From contig DAIMEJ010000004.1 in NCBI GenBank assembly GCA_036725345.1, positions 1 through 64,000 on the forward strand: a stretch of 64,000 nucleotides of DNA, in the 5' to 3' direction. The position numbers and the translations under genes are program-made. The DNA comes from JAPLJU01 sp036725345. Lineage in GTDB: Bacteria; Desulfobacterota; Syntrophia; Syntrophales; UBA2192. The notes beneath the pieces were generated by a model that was given only the letters and a program-made list of their open reading frames with translations, did no database searches and had not been told where the DNA came from. Every line of letters begins with the position of its first letter. The first letter of the stretch is position 1. Of the stretch, positions 8,356 through 17,229 are shown piece after piece.

Positions 8356-8493
8356 TTAAACGAAAGCCCATTTCAGGAAAGGAAGGAGTGGTCTGAAAAG
8401 GTCCCATATTTTTATATTGAAAGGTTCGCGGGAAAGCCACTTCGCAACCACAATCGATACGATCAATGTATTTAGAAATATGTATTCTCCCAT
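8356..8493 (-). CDS. small membrane protein, 45 aa
   Basis: A frame of 45 codons beginning MGEYIFLNTLIVSIVVAKWL, that is, one hydrophobic helix followed by a basic and aromatic tail (KIWDLFRPLLPFLKWAFV). AGGAG lies eight bases before the ATG. The gene starts 27 bp after the stop of the Big_2 lipoprotein on the same strand, so the two are probably co-transcribed. The function is unknown. The strong ribosome-binding site and the membrane-like composition support it as a real gene. Confidence 0.45.
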   Translation of the reverse strand: MGEYIFLNTLIVSIVVAKWLSREPFNIKIWDLFRPLLPFLKWAFV

Positions 8494-8520
8494 TTCATAG
8501 TCTCCTGCACGGACTTGAGC

Positions 8521-10533
8521 TTATTCCACGGTCAGCGTTGTTCTGCCCGACACATTGCTCAGTGTGGCCGTGATGATGGCATTGCCTTCTCTGACTCCCG
8601 TCGCAAGGCCCTTGCTCGCGTTTGCATTACTGATCCGTGCGACATTGTTGCGCGACGATCTCCATGAGGCCGCTTTCGTGATGTTCAAGTCCATGCCGTT
8701 GGAGTAATGCCCCGTCGCGGTGAACTGCAGGGTCATGCCGACTGGGAGGCTCGGGCTAGCAGGTGTCAGCATGATAGAGACAAGCGTTGCATTGCTCACC
8801 GTGAGGGTCGTACTGCCATTCACGCTGTCCAGAGTCGCGGAGATGACGGTCGAGCCGACTCGGCGAGGGGTGGCGAGCCCCTTGGAATTAGCCGCGTTGC
8901 TGATGGTGGCCACCGTCCGGGTGGTCGAGCTCCAAGTCACCTGCTGCGTGAGATCCTGCACTGTGCTATCGGAATAAACGCCCGAGGCGACAAACTGCCG
9001 GGTCACGCCCACGACTGTAGCGGCATCGTAGGGATCCACCTCGATGGACACCAGCACGGCGGCAGTCACGGAGAGGGTCGTCGTTGCGTCGACGGAGCCG
9101 AGGGTGGCGCTGATGGTTGCCGAACCGACGGCCAGGGCCGTGGCAAGGCCGTTGGTGCCTGCCGCGTTGCTTACGGAGGCCACGGCGGGGTCGGACACGT
9201 TCCAGGTCACCTGATTGGTGATATCCTGTGTGGAGCTGTCGGAATAGTTGCCCGTGGCGGTCAGTTGCAGGGTCGTTCCCTTGGCGAGGCTGAGGTTCGG
9301 GGGACTTATGTCGATGCCCAGCAGGGTTGCTGGCGTCACCTCCAGGGTCGTAGTTCCGGTAGCCGTGCCGAGGGTGGCGCTGATGGTTGCCGAACCGACG
9401 GCCAGGGCCGTGGCAAGGCCGTTGGTGCCTGCCGCATTGCTCACGGAGGCCAGGGCGGAGTCGGATACGGATACGTTCCAGGTTACCTGATTGGTGATAT
9501 CCTGCGTGGAGCTGTCGGAATAGTTGCCCGTGGCGGTCAGTTGCAGGGTTGTTCCCTTGGCGAGGCTCGGATTTACGGGCGTGATCTGGATTAAGACGAG
9601 TATCGCTTCTGTAACCGTGAAGTCCACGCTTCCCGTCACCCCGTCGAGGGTCGCGCTGATTTCTGTGGGGCCGACGGCCAAGGCCGTGGCAAGCCCGATG
9701 GTGCCCGCCGCGTTGCTAATGGAGGCCAGGGCGGGGTCGGACACGTTCCAGGTCACCTGATTCGTGATATCCTGCGTGGAGCTGTTGGAATAGATCCCCG
9801 TGGCGGTGAACTGCAGGGTCATCCCTTTCGGGGTGGACGTGTTTGCCGGAGTGACCTCGATGGAGATGAGAACCGCCGCGGTGACCGTGAAGTCCATGTC
9901 GGCACTCACACTGTCCAGTGCCGCAGAGATGGTGGTTTTGCCGACGGCAAACGAGGTGGTCAGCCCCTTGGTGCCTTCCAGGTTGCTTACAGAGGCGATG
10001 GAGTCGTTGGCCGAGCTCCAGCTGACCTGTTGAGTGATGTCCTGCATCGACCCATCGGAGAAGATCCCCGTGGCCGTAAACTGCTTGGTTGTACCCAGGG
10101 CAGCCTCCGGGTGGGCGGGAGTGAGTTGGATGGAGACGAGCAACGCGTCAGTCACGGTGAGCACCCTACTTGCCGAGATGCTATCCGATTGCGCCCAAAT
10201 GGTGGCGGTGCCCCGGGCCAAAGACTTCGCAAGCCCGCGGCTGACGGTGACGATGCTGTCGTCCGAAGCGTGCCAGGTGACGGTTTCCGTCAGGTCTTTT
10301 TTCGTGTTGTCTGAGTAGATTCCGGTGGCTTTAAACTGCATTTCCGTCCCGAGGGCGATGACGGGGTCGGCCGGGGTCACTTCGATGGAAACAAGCGAAG
10401 GAGCCGGCGCTCCGGCCCCGATGCTACCCGTCTCGCTGCCACCCCCGCACGACGTTATCACAGCAAGAAGCAGGACCGATAACATGATGGTTGATATCCG
10501 GTCTTTTATGTTCTGCCTTCCATTTGCTGTCAT
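8521..10533 (-). CDS. lipoprotein with seven Big_2 Ig-like repeats
   Basis: A 670-residue exported protein. Residues 1-29 are a lipoprotein signal peptide ending in AVITSC, with the lipidated Cys at residue 29. The rest is seven tandem Big_2-type Ig domains of about 85-90 residues. Each starts LVSIEVTP-like and contains LQFTATG-x-YSD, then VTW, then ATALAVGxATISATL. Such domains mediate adhesion or cell-surface display. Repeats 3 to 5 (about 9060-9840) are nearly identical in DNA, with the same NYSDSSTQDITNQVTWNVS block. This invites repeat-number change by recombination. A sigma-54-like site lies about 40 bp upstream. Confidence 0.85.
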   Translation of the reverse strand: MTANGRQNIKDRISTIMLSVLLLAVITSCGGGSETGSIGAGAPAPSLVSIEVTPADPVIALGTEMQFKATGIYSDNTKKDLTETVTWHASDDSIVTVSRGLAKSLARGTATIWAQSDSISASRVLTVTDALLVSIQLTPAHPEAALGTTKQFTATGIFSDGSMQDITQQVSWSSANDSIASVSNLEGTKGLTTSFAVGKTTISAALDSVSADMDFTVTAAVLISIEVTPANTSTPKGMTLQFTATGIYSNSSTQDITNQVTWNVSDPALASISNAAGTIGLATALAVGPTEISATLDGVTGSVDFTVTEAILVLIQITPVNPSLAKGTTLQLTATGNYSDSSTQDITNQVTWNVSVSDSALASVSNAAGTNGLATALAVGSATISATLGTATGTTTLEVTPATLLGIDISPPNLSLAKGTTLQLTATGNYSDSSTQDITNQVTWNVSDPAVASVSNAAGTNGLATALAVGSATISATLGSVDATTTLSVTAAVLVSIEVDPYDAATVVGVTRQFVASGVYSDSTVQDLTQQVTWSSTTRTVATISNAANSKGLATPRRVGSTVISATLDSVNGSTTLTVSNATLVSIMLTPASPSLPVGMTLQFTATGHYSNGMDLNITKAASWRSSRNNVARISNANASKGLATGVREGNAIITATLSNVSGRTTLTVE

Positions 10534-10572
10534 GTTCGTAGGTAATCCTTCCCTTTTACCCTACACCACAAA

Positions 10573-10588
10573 TCAACAAGTGTGCCAA
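10573..10588 (-). promoter_or_regulatory. sigma-54-like promoter before the Big_2 lipoprotein
   Basis: On the minus strand TGGCAC (10587-10582) is followed five bases later by TTGA (10576-10573). The -24 half is perfect and the -12 half has GA instead of GC. It is about 40 bp from the ATG of the lipoprotein gene. Confidence 0.4.
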
Positions 10589-11092
10589 ATGCCAAAAAAA
10601 ACAATATATTAATTAAATTAAATAGATACGGAATTACCACGGAGGGAGAAGGTGGTTTGCTGGTATGCCAAAACGAGAGGTGGTTCTTGAAATGTTAATG
10701 ATATTAGGTAATTATCTTTAAAAGGTCATTTTGGGATGGTAGGTTTTGGCACAAACGATTTTCGTTTGAGCTCAGTCCCTTCGGCAACTTCGGCATGAAA
10801 AAAATCCAAGGGGACGAACACACGGCGGGGGTCGATGGGGAAAACCCCTATGGTCGTTGTTTGTGGATAAAAGGACACGCATAGGCGCTGATTTCAATAA
10901 TCTGTATTATGATGGACGTGATTATGGGACACATTTTTCCAGCATATAACCTGGGCCATAGCCCCTGTTATTCTTAATCTCAACTGTAAATCTTCAATCG
11001 GCCCTATCTTGAGGATATGTGGAATAGTAGGTGGATGGCTGGTCAAAACTTAATCTGACACTCTCTGTGAACTCAAGTATGGTTCAGGACAT
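10589..11092. other. intergenic region, nothing clear
   Basis: About 500 bp between divergent transcription on the left and the 143-aa gene on the right. I see no supported gene, repeat or RNA in it. Short open stretches lack start codons. Confidence 0.4.
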
Positions 11093-11524
11093 CTAATCCA
11101 ATATTTTGTGTGCCAGATCGTACAGTTCTATATACTCGTGATCCACCTTATTTGATATCTCTCGCCATGGTTCTCCAAGGTCTTGGGTTTTTTCCATGCT
11201 TTCTTTGTATGAATTGATACTCAAATAATCAGTCCCTGCCGGTTTTGGTCCTACTCCTTCTTGAAACCGTGAGAGTATTGGAAATAAAGATACCCATCCC
11301 TCAGCCATCTCGGTTCCTTTGTTGTTTTGCATCCAGAGAAGACAAGCCTGTTTGATGTGTTCTTTTTTATAGGGCAAGGCGGAAACGTCATAGATCATAC
11401 CGGGTCGATAGGAATACGCTAAAAAACGAACAAAATCATTTATGATTTTATCTACACTTTTATCCTGCCTTGGGGCATCTCCATTACTATGTTGTTGCTT
11501 TAATTTTTTGAAAAAATTAAACAT
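11093..11524 (-). CDS. hypothetical protein, 143 aa
   Basis: A soluble protein starting MFNFFKKLKQQHSNGD, a pattern common in small cytoplasmic proteins of mobile regions. The body is mixed alpha/beta without a motif I recognise. An AGAGGGGAAGGGA ribosome-binding stretch precedes the ATG. Its neighbours give no functional hint. Confidence 0.5.
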   Translation of the reverse strand: MFNFFKKLKQQHSNGDAPRQDKSVDKIINDFVRFLAYSYRPGMIYDVSALPYKKEHIKQACLLWMQNNKGTEMAEGWVSLFPILSRFQEGVGPKPAGTDYLSINSYKESMEKTQDLGEPWREISNKVDHEYIELYDLAHKILD

Positions 11525-12054
11525 TCCCTTCCCCTCTTCTTAATGCAGTACGAGAAATTGAGTTAAGTAAACGCTCAATGTGTGAAGGTCACACATTTAA
11601 CATCAACCAATCAGCAAATACTTCTTTCTATGTAAGACGAAGTTTATTGAAATATTTAGAAGTATCTCTCCAGGACATCAAAGTTTTTTTTGTGATGTCA
11701 GCACTATTCACATATAGCAAATGGTATTCCAAGTAACATCTTGGACATTTAATAACCTAGAGAGATCTTTTTCGAATCTTACTTCCTAAATTGATAATTT
11801 TACTCAATGCGGTTTATATGCGTCTTTCAATTGGAAATGGCTAATAGGCGGATGAAGACTACCTTAAAAATATTTCTCTGCCACTTCCGATTTTAATAAA
11901 TCCTCCGTTTCAATCAATTTAAGTAATTAAAACTGAACAAGATTTTGGCAATGCCACTATCTTGGCCGAAATGGCACGCAGCATGCATTATAAGTGCTTG
12001 TTATCATGAATATTTTCTGTTGTGGATCCGACATAACCGCTTGCGGGTGATATT
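11525..12054. other. AT-rich intergenic region with a promoter
   Basis: About 530 bp with no supported gene. The right end carries the sigma-54-like promoter at 11972-11987. The rest is AT-rich and unremarkable. Confidence 0.4.
11972..11987 (+). promoter_or_regulatory. sigma-54-like promoter
   Basis: TGGCACG at 11972-11978, four bases, then ATGCA ending at 11987, with GG and GC 12 bases apart. This is the best -24/-12 match in the window. It lies about 70 bp upstream of the 81-aa gene and should drive the 12055-13323 cluster. The AATGGCAC core is shared with the site at 6707. Confidence 0.6.
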
Positions 12055-12300
12055 ATGTACAAACTCATCCAAGTCAGATACCGGAATCATCGAGAAGGGA
12101 TTGTCGATGACGTCACGCTGAATGAATTGATAGCGTCTGGCAGGATCAAACAGTTCTATCGCCCTTCCGAGGACCGATGGGTCGATGTCGACTATGACTC
12201 GATCCGGATGAAGGAAAATGGCTACAGGGGGCTCGAACGGAGGGAATATCTCAGGGAAAAAAAGAAAGGAAATCAGCCGATTTCTTGTCAAGATTGCTAA
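12055..12300 (+). CDS. conserved small protein of unknown function
   Basis: 81 residues beginning MYKLIQVRYRNHREGIVDDVTLNELIASGRIKQFYRPSEDRWVDV in overall pattern: a short beta strand, then a helix ending in a conserved FYRPSE-x-RWV motif. Similar small proteins occur in deltaproteobacterial genomes beside TPR or regulatory genes, as I recall, without an assigned function. It overlaps the TPR gene by 16 bp, so translation is coupled. The likely promoter is the sigma-54-like site 70 bp upstream. Confidence 0.6.
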   Translation: MYKLIQVRYRNHREGIVDDVTLNELIASGRIKQFYRPSEDRWVDVDYDSIRMKENGYRGLERREYLREKKKGNQPISCQDC

Positions 12301-12677
12301 ATCGCAAGACTCCGGAAAAGCCGCTGACGGCCAAGGAGTGGTTTGATAAGGGGTTTGTTCTCCTGCATTCGAAAGGTGACTGCTACGAAGCCATCAGGGC
12401 GCTTGCAATCTCGATCGAGTTGGATCCTACGAATGCCCGAGCATATCTGAGTCGGGGAATGGCCTATGAGCGCATGAACAACCTGCAGCAGGCCGTCGAG
12501 GATTACAGCAGGGCGATAGAGTTGTCCCCTCAGGATGCCAAGATCTATTACCTTCGAGGGGCCCTCTTGTGGCGTTTAGAAAAGGAGAGTGAAGCCAGAA
12601 CCGACCTGAAAGTGGCCGCAGACCTCCATTACAGGCTGGCCATCGATTTTCTCAAATCCAAGGGGATTGCACATTAG
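12285..12677 (+). CDS. TPR repeat protein
   Basis: 130 residues with two and a half tetratricopeptide repeats. The pattern W-x-x-x-G-x-x-x-x-x-x-G-x-x-x-x-A-I starts near residue 19, followed by AYLSRGMAYERM and YYLRGALLWRLEKESEA. TPR domains bind partner proteins. The start is a TTG at 12285 inside the upstream gene, so the two are translationally coupled and may form a complex. No signal peptide is present. Confidence 0.75.
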   Translation: MSRLLNRKTPEKPLTAKEWFDKGFVLLHSKGDCYEAIRALAISIELDPTNARAYLSRGMAYERMNNLQQAVEDYSRAIELSPQDAKIYYLRGALLWRLEKESEARTDLKVAADLHYRLAIDFLKSKGIAH

Positions 12678-12736
12678 GAGGATAGAAGAATATTGATCCT
12701 GCCCCGAATGGGTATTAAATCGTCAGTAAGTTTCGT

Positions 12737-13108
12737 ATGAAGACCGCCAGCCTTATCGTGCTGACCATCCTGAGTTTCTTTCTTCTACCTTCCCTGATCC
12801 ATGCCGACTCAGTATGGGTTCTTTGGAAGGAGGTTGAATTCAACGCTATTAAAGACCTAAAAGAAAACATGAGAACTTGGTCTGTCGAATCGTCTGCTAC
12901 TGATTTTGAGACTTGTATGAACATAATGAAGAATAAAAAAGAGGAAACAGCAAGATTCTCGAAAAAGTATTCTAAGGTAACCGATCCGCCATCATTTGAA
13001 TCATATGTCGTGTTTATGCCGGACACGCCCGGACTCACGCCCGGTTTTTCAATAATCCGTTTTCATTGTTTACCTGAAACTATTGACCCAAGAGAAAAGG
13101 CAAAATAA
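12737..13108 (+). CDS. exported hypothetical protein, 123 aa
   Basis: Residues 1-23 form a signal peptide (ASLIVLTILSFFLLPSLIHA, cleavage after HADS-type site). The mature part, about 100 residues, has two Cys (one in ETCMNIM, one in RFHCLP) that could form a disulphide in the periplasm. The family is not recognised. It follows the TPR gene by 60 bp in the same direction and ends 8 bp before the next gene, so it probably belongs to the same transcript. Confidence 0.55.
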   Translation: MKTASLIVLTILSFFLLPSLIHADSVWVLWKEVEFNAIKDLKENMRTWSVESSATDFETCMNIMKNKKEETARFSKKYSKVTDPPSFESYVVFMPDTPGLTPGFSIIRFHCLPETIDPREKAK

Positions 13109-13116
13109 TATTTCTT

Positions 13117-13323
13117 ATGAATGAGAAACTTATGTTAGTTCCCATAAATGGATCTCCAGTGATAGCCTCAGGTTTTTGGTCCTTAGAGGCGGGGAAAATC
13201 ACATGGTTCAAGATATTGATCCCAATAATTGTATTTGCTGTTGCTCTGCTCATTTTTTTTGTCGTCCAGTTTCTTCTTCAGGTTGCCTTCAAATTTTTTA
13301 AAAGGGCGGAGGGACCGAAATAA
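13117..13323 (+). CDS. small membrane protein, 68 aa
   Basis: A single long hydrophobic segment at about residues 31-57 (FKILIPIIVFAVALLIFFVV) and a basic C-terminus (KFFKRAEGPK), so N-out/C-in by the positive-inside rule. It is 8 bp after the exported protein gene and before a hairpin terminator; it may be the last gene of that operon. The function is unknown. Confidence 0.5.
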   Translation: MNEKLMLVPINGSPVIASGFWSLEAGKITWFKILIPIIVFAVALLIFFVVQFLLQVAFKFFKRAEGPK

Positions 13324-13405
13324 ACTGGGACGAATTTAGTATGATTCTTATGTCGTCCCCCTGAAAATAGTATAACTCTGCACCCCGAAGGCGGCTGTTA
13401 ATAAG

Positions 13406-13435
13406 AAGCAGGGTTAAAATGGCTCTGCTTTTTTT
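13406..13435 (+). terminator. terminator of the 12055-13323 cluster
   Basis: AAGCAG (13406-13411) pairs with CTGCTT (13425-13430) and runs into seven T residues at 13429-13435. The stem is short, so moderate strength is expected. Confidence 0.5.
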
Positions 13436-13452
13436 GTCTATTTCATAACAAT

Positions 13453-13479
13453 AAAAAAACAGGGCCATTTCTGGCCCTG
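13453..13479 (-). terminator. terminator downstream of the REC protein
   Basis: A perfect 8-bp stem CAGGGCCA/TGGCCCTG (13460-13467 with 13472-13479) and a four-base loop. On the minus strand it is followed by seven T residues (A run at 13453-13459). It is placed correctly for the gene ending at 13545. Confidence 0.8.
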
Positions 13480-13544
13480 CCCCTTCCGTTAAATGCTATT
13501 CTGTTTAGAAATCGATTATTACGCAGATGAAAAAGAGCGTCCGC

Positions 13545-14003
13545 CTATGAGTCATAGCAAAGGCTTTTCGCCTTTTTCTCACCTTCTGGCACGAGGGTCG
13601 AATGATCTAAAGAAATTTGATCTATTTTGTCCGCTGAGTTGTTAATGACTCTTTCTGCACGAATTAACATTGTGCTTTTATTAATCGGTTTCCTGATGTA
13701 ATCCTTGGCTCCCAACATCAATCCTTTTATTTCATCTTCCACTTTATCTGATGCAGTTAGAAAAATAACAGGTATGCTCAGTTTTTTTCTATTCAGAAAT
13801 TCTAATAGTTGGAATCCATTGAGACTGGGCATGAAAATATCGCAAAGAATCAAATCGAAATTTCTTTTCGTGAGGCGCAGAACGGCATCAACCCCATCGA
13901 ATGCTGTTGAGACTTCATAGCCCTGCTCCACAAAAATTATTTTTATCATTTCCCGTGTAACGACATCATCCTCTATGACTAATATCGCCTTATCTTTTTC
14001 CAT
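13545..14003 (-). CDS. single-domain response regulator (REC)
   Basis: From the ATG at 14003, which follows GGTGAGAAAA, the protein has 152 residues. It is one receiver domain with the acidic pair E11-D12, the phosphorylated Asp55 (ILCDIFMP), a Thr in FLTAS and Lys in the DYIRKP loop; the KP is conserved. A helical tail of about 30 residues has no DNA-binding motif. Single-domain regulators act by protein contacts in phosphorelays. A longer frame starting at 14144 would add residues unlike the family. The cognate kinase is not in the window. Confidence 0.85.
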   Translation of the reverse strand: MEKDKAILVIEDDVVTREMIKIIFVEQGYEVSTAFDGVDAVLRLTKRNFDLILCDIFMPSLNGFQLLEFLNRKKLSIPVIFLTASDKVEDEIKGLMLGAKDYIRKPINKSTMLIRAERVINNSADKIDQISLDHSTLVPEGEKKAKSLCYDS

Positions 14004-14202
14004 TTTTCTCACCTGGATAGAATTATTTAAGACACCTGCCCCAAGAGCACATTCAGCAGGATTCTGGAGCCTGCTGTCAACGGCCCAACGAAAACCACAC
14101 CGATACCGGGTAGGCTTGACTCCAAGGAATTGGCGACCTGTCAAGATTTTCCGGCAAAAATCACATCCGGCTTATGTTACGCCTAGAACTCTTTACCTCT
14201 TC

Positions 14203-14505
14203 CTAATCACATTTAAAGGATATAATGAGGCCTAGGGCACACTCCAAGTCCTTATGGCTAATAAAGCCCAAATCAACTAAAATCTCACCGATTTTCCTTC
14301 TCTTATCACGATTTTTACGAATTATATCTATCTTGTCCTGAGATATGCCAAGATACTTTAATATCTCGCTCACGTTCTCATTGTCCCTGTGCTTTTGCAC
14401 AAACAGAGCCACATCCAGTTGAGATTGTGTTATTAGCCCTCTCTTAAGAAGGATCTGGCCCAAGGGCTCATTAAATAGAGTCCCAGATTTTATTGCTGGC
14501 TGCAC
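14203..14505 (-). CDS. stand-alone MshEN/GSPII_E_N-like protein
   Basis: 100 residues built from two related units, LGQILLKRGLITQSQLDVAL and IGEILVDLGFISHKDLECAL, joined by a helical linker. This is the pattern of the N-terminal domain of PilB/GspE/MshE ATPases, some of which bind cyclic di-GMP through such motifs. Here the domain is on its own. It lies 200 bp upstream of the REC gene on the same strand. A role as a partner of the pilus ATPase at 17230 or as a second-messenger receptor is inference. Confidence 0.65.
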   Translation of the reverse strand: MQPAIKSGTLFNEPLGQILLKRGLITQSQLDVALFVQKHRDNENVSEILKYLGISQDKIDIIRKNRDKRRKIGEILVDLGFISHKDLECALGLIISFKCD

Positions 14506-14597
14506 GGTAAACTCCCCAGAGTGTCAGTATCCTTGCAGCTAATATCGGCACCGGTCAAAATTTCTTAAGGCCCTGAGTTGATGGTGTTAAAATGAGA

Positions 14598-15350
14598 TCA
14601 ATACCCGGTCAGTAATCTTCGGCCTGCCAATGCCGCTTCCATTATATGGCTGTCTTTTTCGAACGCAGGGTTTAAGAACCTGAAGGAAATTTCACCCAGA
14701 TAAATATGAAAGAATTTTCTGGGGACTCCACGGTACGGATAGAGCCAATGTTTCGCATAACTCCAGAAGCCCTCAATGCCGTTTATATAACTGCGTCCCT
14801 TGGGCCTTCCAGCCTCTTTTCTGGCCACGATCGCCTCTTACGGCAAGAGAACCGTAGGCGTGCCAGTCGTCCGTGTAGTAGAGGCTACCCGGTTTCGTGT
14901 GCGCTTTGACGAGTCGGGTCACCTCGGCGCCGCTCCGTCCTTGAACCGGAAAAACACGAACCTTGCCGTTTCTCTGGAGAATGCCGAGCACAATGACTTT
15001 GCCTGCGGCACCCCAACCGCGTTTGCCCTTCCTGCGCCCGCCAAACGTGGTCTCGTCGCACTCCACGGCACCCTCGAAGGGCTCTCTGCACTCTTCCTGG
15101 AGGGCCTCGCCCTGGCCAAACGAAAGAATCCCTCAATGGCAGCAAGAGAGGTGTCAACCCTGAAGCGCATCCTGTAAACAGGGACGCCCAAAACGAACAG
15201 CTCCAGCAACCGCCTCTTCGCAGCCCTCGGAAGCCGGCTGGAATCCCACACGGAAATCCGACTGTAACGTTCACCGCAACAGCGGCACTTGAATCTACCG
15301 TCAGCAAGGTGCCAGGACCATTTGCAACTGCATTCAGGACAGCTTTTCAT
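14598..15350 (-). pseudogene. IS1595-family transposase with two frameshifts
   Basis: Three successive frames together give a nearly full transposase. They are the zinc ribbon (CPECSCKWSW, CRCCGERYS) with LLELFVLGVPVYRMRF; then ECDETTFGGRRKGKRGWGAAGK with YYTDDWHAYGSL; then GRSYINGIEGFWSYAKHWL with the catalytic Glu. The breaks lie near 15110 and 14845, each explained by a single base. The catalytic residues are all present in the pieces, so inactivation is recent. It is related to the truncated copy at 5619-6065. Confidence 0.85.
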
Positions 15351-15392
15351 GGCCAGACCATTCTAGATGATCTGGTCCGTTTTCGTTAGGTA

Positions 15393-15709
15393 TTACCTCG
15401 CGTTTCGAGGCAACCAGCTCATCCCATAACGTTTCAAGACATGGTGCCTCGAAAAGAGATTTTAATACTGTGGTACCGTTCTAGGTACCAGGCAATACGC
15501 AACTGGCCCAGGAGATAAGTCATGCGAATATAGAGGATCTTCTCTTCGATTTCCGGAGGAGTTCGTAGCGTTGGATTTTCGAGGCAGGGTTTTCTGTTAA
15601 TCAGCCCCGCCTCGCCCTTTTCGGCGTAGGGCTGCTTCCATTCGTAGAATGTTTGTCTGCTGATACCGAAATACCGGCAAGTCTTGGAAATGTTTCTGAA
15701 GTCGTGATT
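15393..15709 (-). pseudogene. IS481-like transposase fragment
   Basis: The frame reads ISKTCRYFGISRQTFYEWK, then GEAGLINRKP, PPEIEEKILYIR and RIAWYLERYHSIKIS. This is the HTH pair at the front of IS481-type transposases. A frameshift near 15440 leads to LKRYGMSWLPRNAR and a stop at 15393. The DDE domain is absent. It abuts the IS1595 remnant, so the two form an IS graveyard. Confidence 0.7.
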
Positions 15710-15739
15710 TATATATATTACGCTTGAACTGAGATCACC

Positions 15740-16507
15740 CTAAGGGCACGGTGTGATCACAACAGCCTGGCTCCCCACGAATGATATTCCTGATGCCGTT
15801 CTGCCTTTCAGAATACCTGTTGTATCGCCGCACGGGAATCCTGTATTTCTTGGCCGGAATGTGCACGTAAGATCGCCTAAACCATCCCCGTTGACATCCG
15901 CTGCCCCAGGGACACAATTTCTGAAACTGTTCTCGTCGCCTGTGGCCCCAAAAGTAAGGGTTGCCCTAACTACCTCTGATGGTGCAGAAAAATTAGCAGC
16001 GGATAATATTGCAACAGAAATGTTCTGCCGCCCTAGGTCAGGCACTATATCTATGTTGACTTGTAAAATGGGGGTTGGATTCACGGTAATCGCGATACCC
16101 GCACTGTCTACGAGTGAACCATCCGACACTTCAAAGAGAATATCCGGGTAGTTGCCTGCCTGTCAATAGTCAGGCGTCCAGGTAAACATCTGGGTTGCAG
16201 GGTCATGGTCAAAGCGCGCCCCGGCCGGCAGGTTGCTGGCGGATTAGGCGAGGCTGTTGCCATAAGGATCGCTTGCGGTGACGGTGAACTGGAGCATTGC
16301 CCCCTCGTCCACAGTCCTGGTACCGATGGGGTTCAGCACCGGGGGACGGTTTTCCGGAGCCGCTGGTGGTGGATTGGTTTGCACCCGGTGAGCAGATGAA
16401 TTCCCATTGTTACCGCATGCAATCAGAGAGATGCACAGCAGAAATAAACTACTGCAAAATGCAAGCACTCTAAATTTATCTCTATTTGAATATTCATCGT
16501 AAGTCAT
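15740..16507 (-). pseudogene. Ig-like lipoprotein with two in-frame stops
   Basis: From the ATG at 16507 a lipoprotein signal (SLFLLCISLIAC, Cys at residue 31) leads to a Pro-rich linker. A putative-Ig/cadherin-like unit follows (RPPVLNPIGTRTVDEGAMLQFTVTASDP), broken by TAA at 16244-16246. The same frame continues (LPAGARFDHDPATQMFTWTPDY), is broken again by TGA at 16163-16165, and goes on through NYPDILFEVSDGS to a last domain with ADVNGDGLGDLTC, a calcium-type loop. Two nonsense codons in one frame without a frameshift mean recent decay. It was probably a surface protein. Confidence 0.75.
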
Positions 16508-17229
16508 ACTGGTATGTCTCTGCTCGCAATTGCTCAATGATTTCGAGTATCGACCAGTGGTCCAGGGATTCTTAATATAAGGTATTACCAAATATAAATA
16601 GCGGCGCAAGCCTGTCTGTATCAGATGCTGGTTCTGTCTCCCATCAGGCAGGCTGCTATCGGTCCCGCCAGACCGTCACCATGAAAGGAAGGGGCAGACA
16701 TATTTTAATATGTGCAAAAATAGTGCCTGAACGCACACTTTTTATTAAGTCTAATTCAAGAGCTTTATGCATGAAAACTGAATTGGAGTATTCCACCACC
16801 TCAGAACCATGACTTCTTATCCTCGCAGTAATCTTGAAACTCATAACTGTCGAAGCGTGGAAGTATTCGCGAGGACATAAACTCCATATCGACAGATTAG
16901 AAACAATAAAATCAGTTTCACACGTTCACAAACTACAAATTAGAAATCTCAATATTAGAGATATGTTAAATGCATATTTGACTGAATTACTGGCAAATTA
17001 CCTGAAGACCATGCATTAGGAGATACGTCATAAACAGAGGCTTTCAGTGTCGATAAGAGATTATAAGGATGAGCCAAATATCCCTCGCGTCATCAGTCAA
17101 CTGGCATAAGTCTGGCATACTTACTGAATACAAATATCATCTGAATCTTTTGGGCAGGTAATGCCCGGATTACTGGAATAGTTACCAGGCATTCATAAAT
17201 TCCCCGATTCAGGGTTTTAGTAGCAAAGA
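16508..17229. other. intergenic region at the composition boundary
   Basis: About 720 bp without a supported gene; short frames in it have no ribosome-binding site or family pattern. GC content rises sharply just after it, marking the edge of the AT-rich island. A weak sigma-54-like site lies at 17102-17117. Confidence 0.4.
17102..17117 (+). promoter_or_regulatory. weak sigma-54-like site before pilB
   Basis: TGGCAT at 17102-17107 and TGGCA at 17113-17117 keep GG and GC 12 bases apart, but both halves deviate from consensus. It is 128 bp upstream of pilB. Confidence 0.25.

Noticed and set aside
8255..8440. Minus-strand 61-aa frame
   Set aside because: It overlaps the 45-aa membrane protein in another frame; the latter has a strong ribosome-binding site and this one has none.
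9061..9840. Regular repeats resembling a CRISPR array
   Set aside because: The period is about 260 bp and the repeats encode Big_2 domains in one open frame.
16834..17019. Plus-strand 61-aa frame before pilB
   Set aside because: No ribosome-binding site, no family pattern and low-complexity AT-rich codons.
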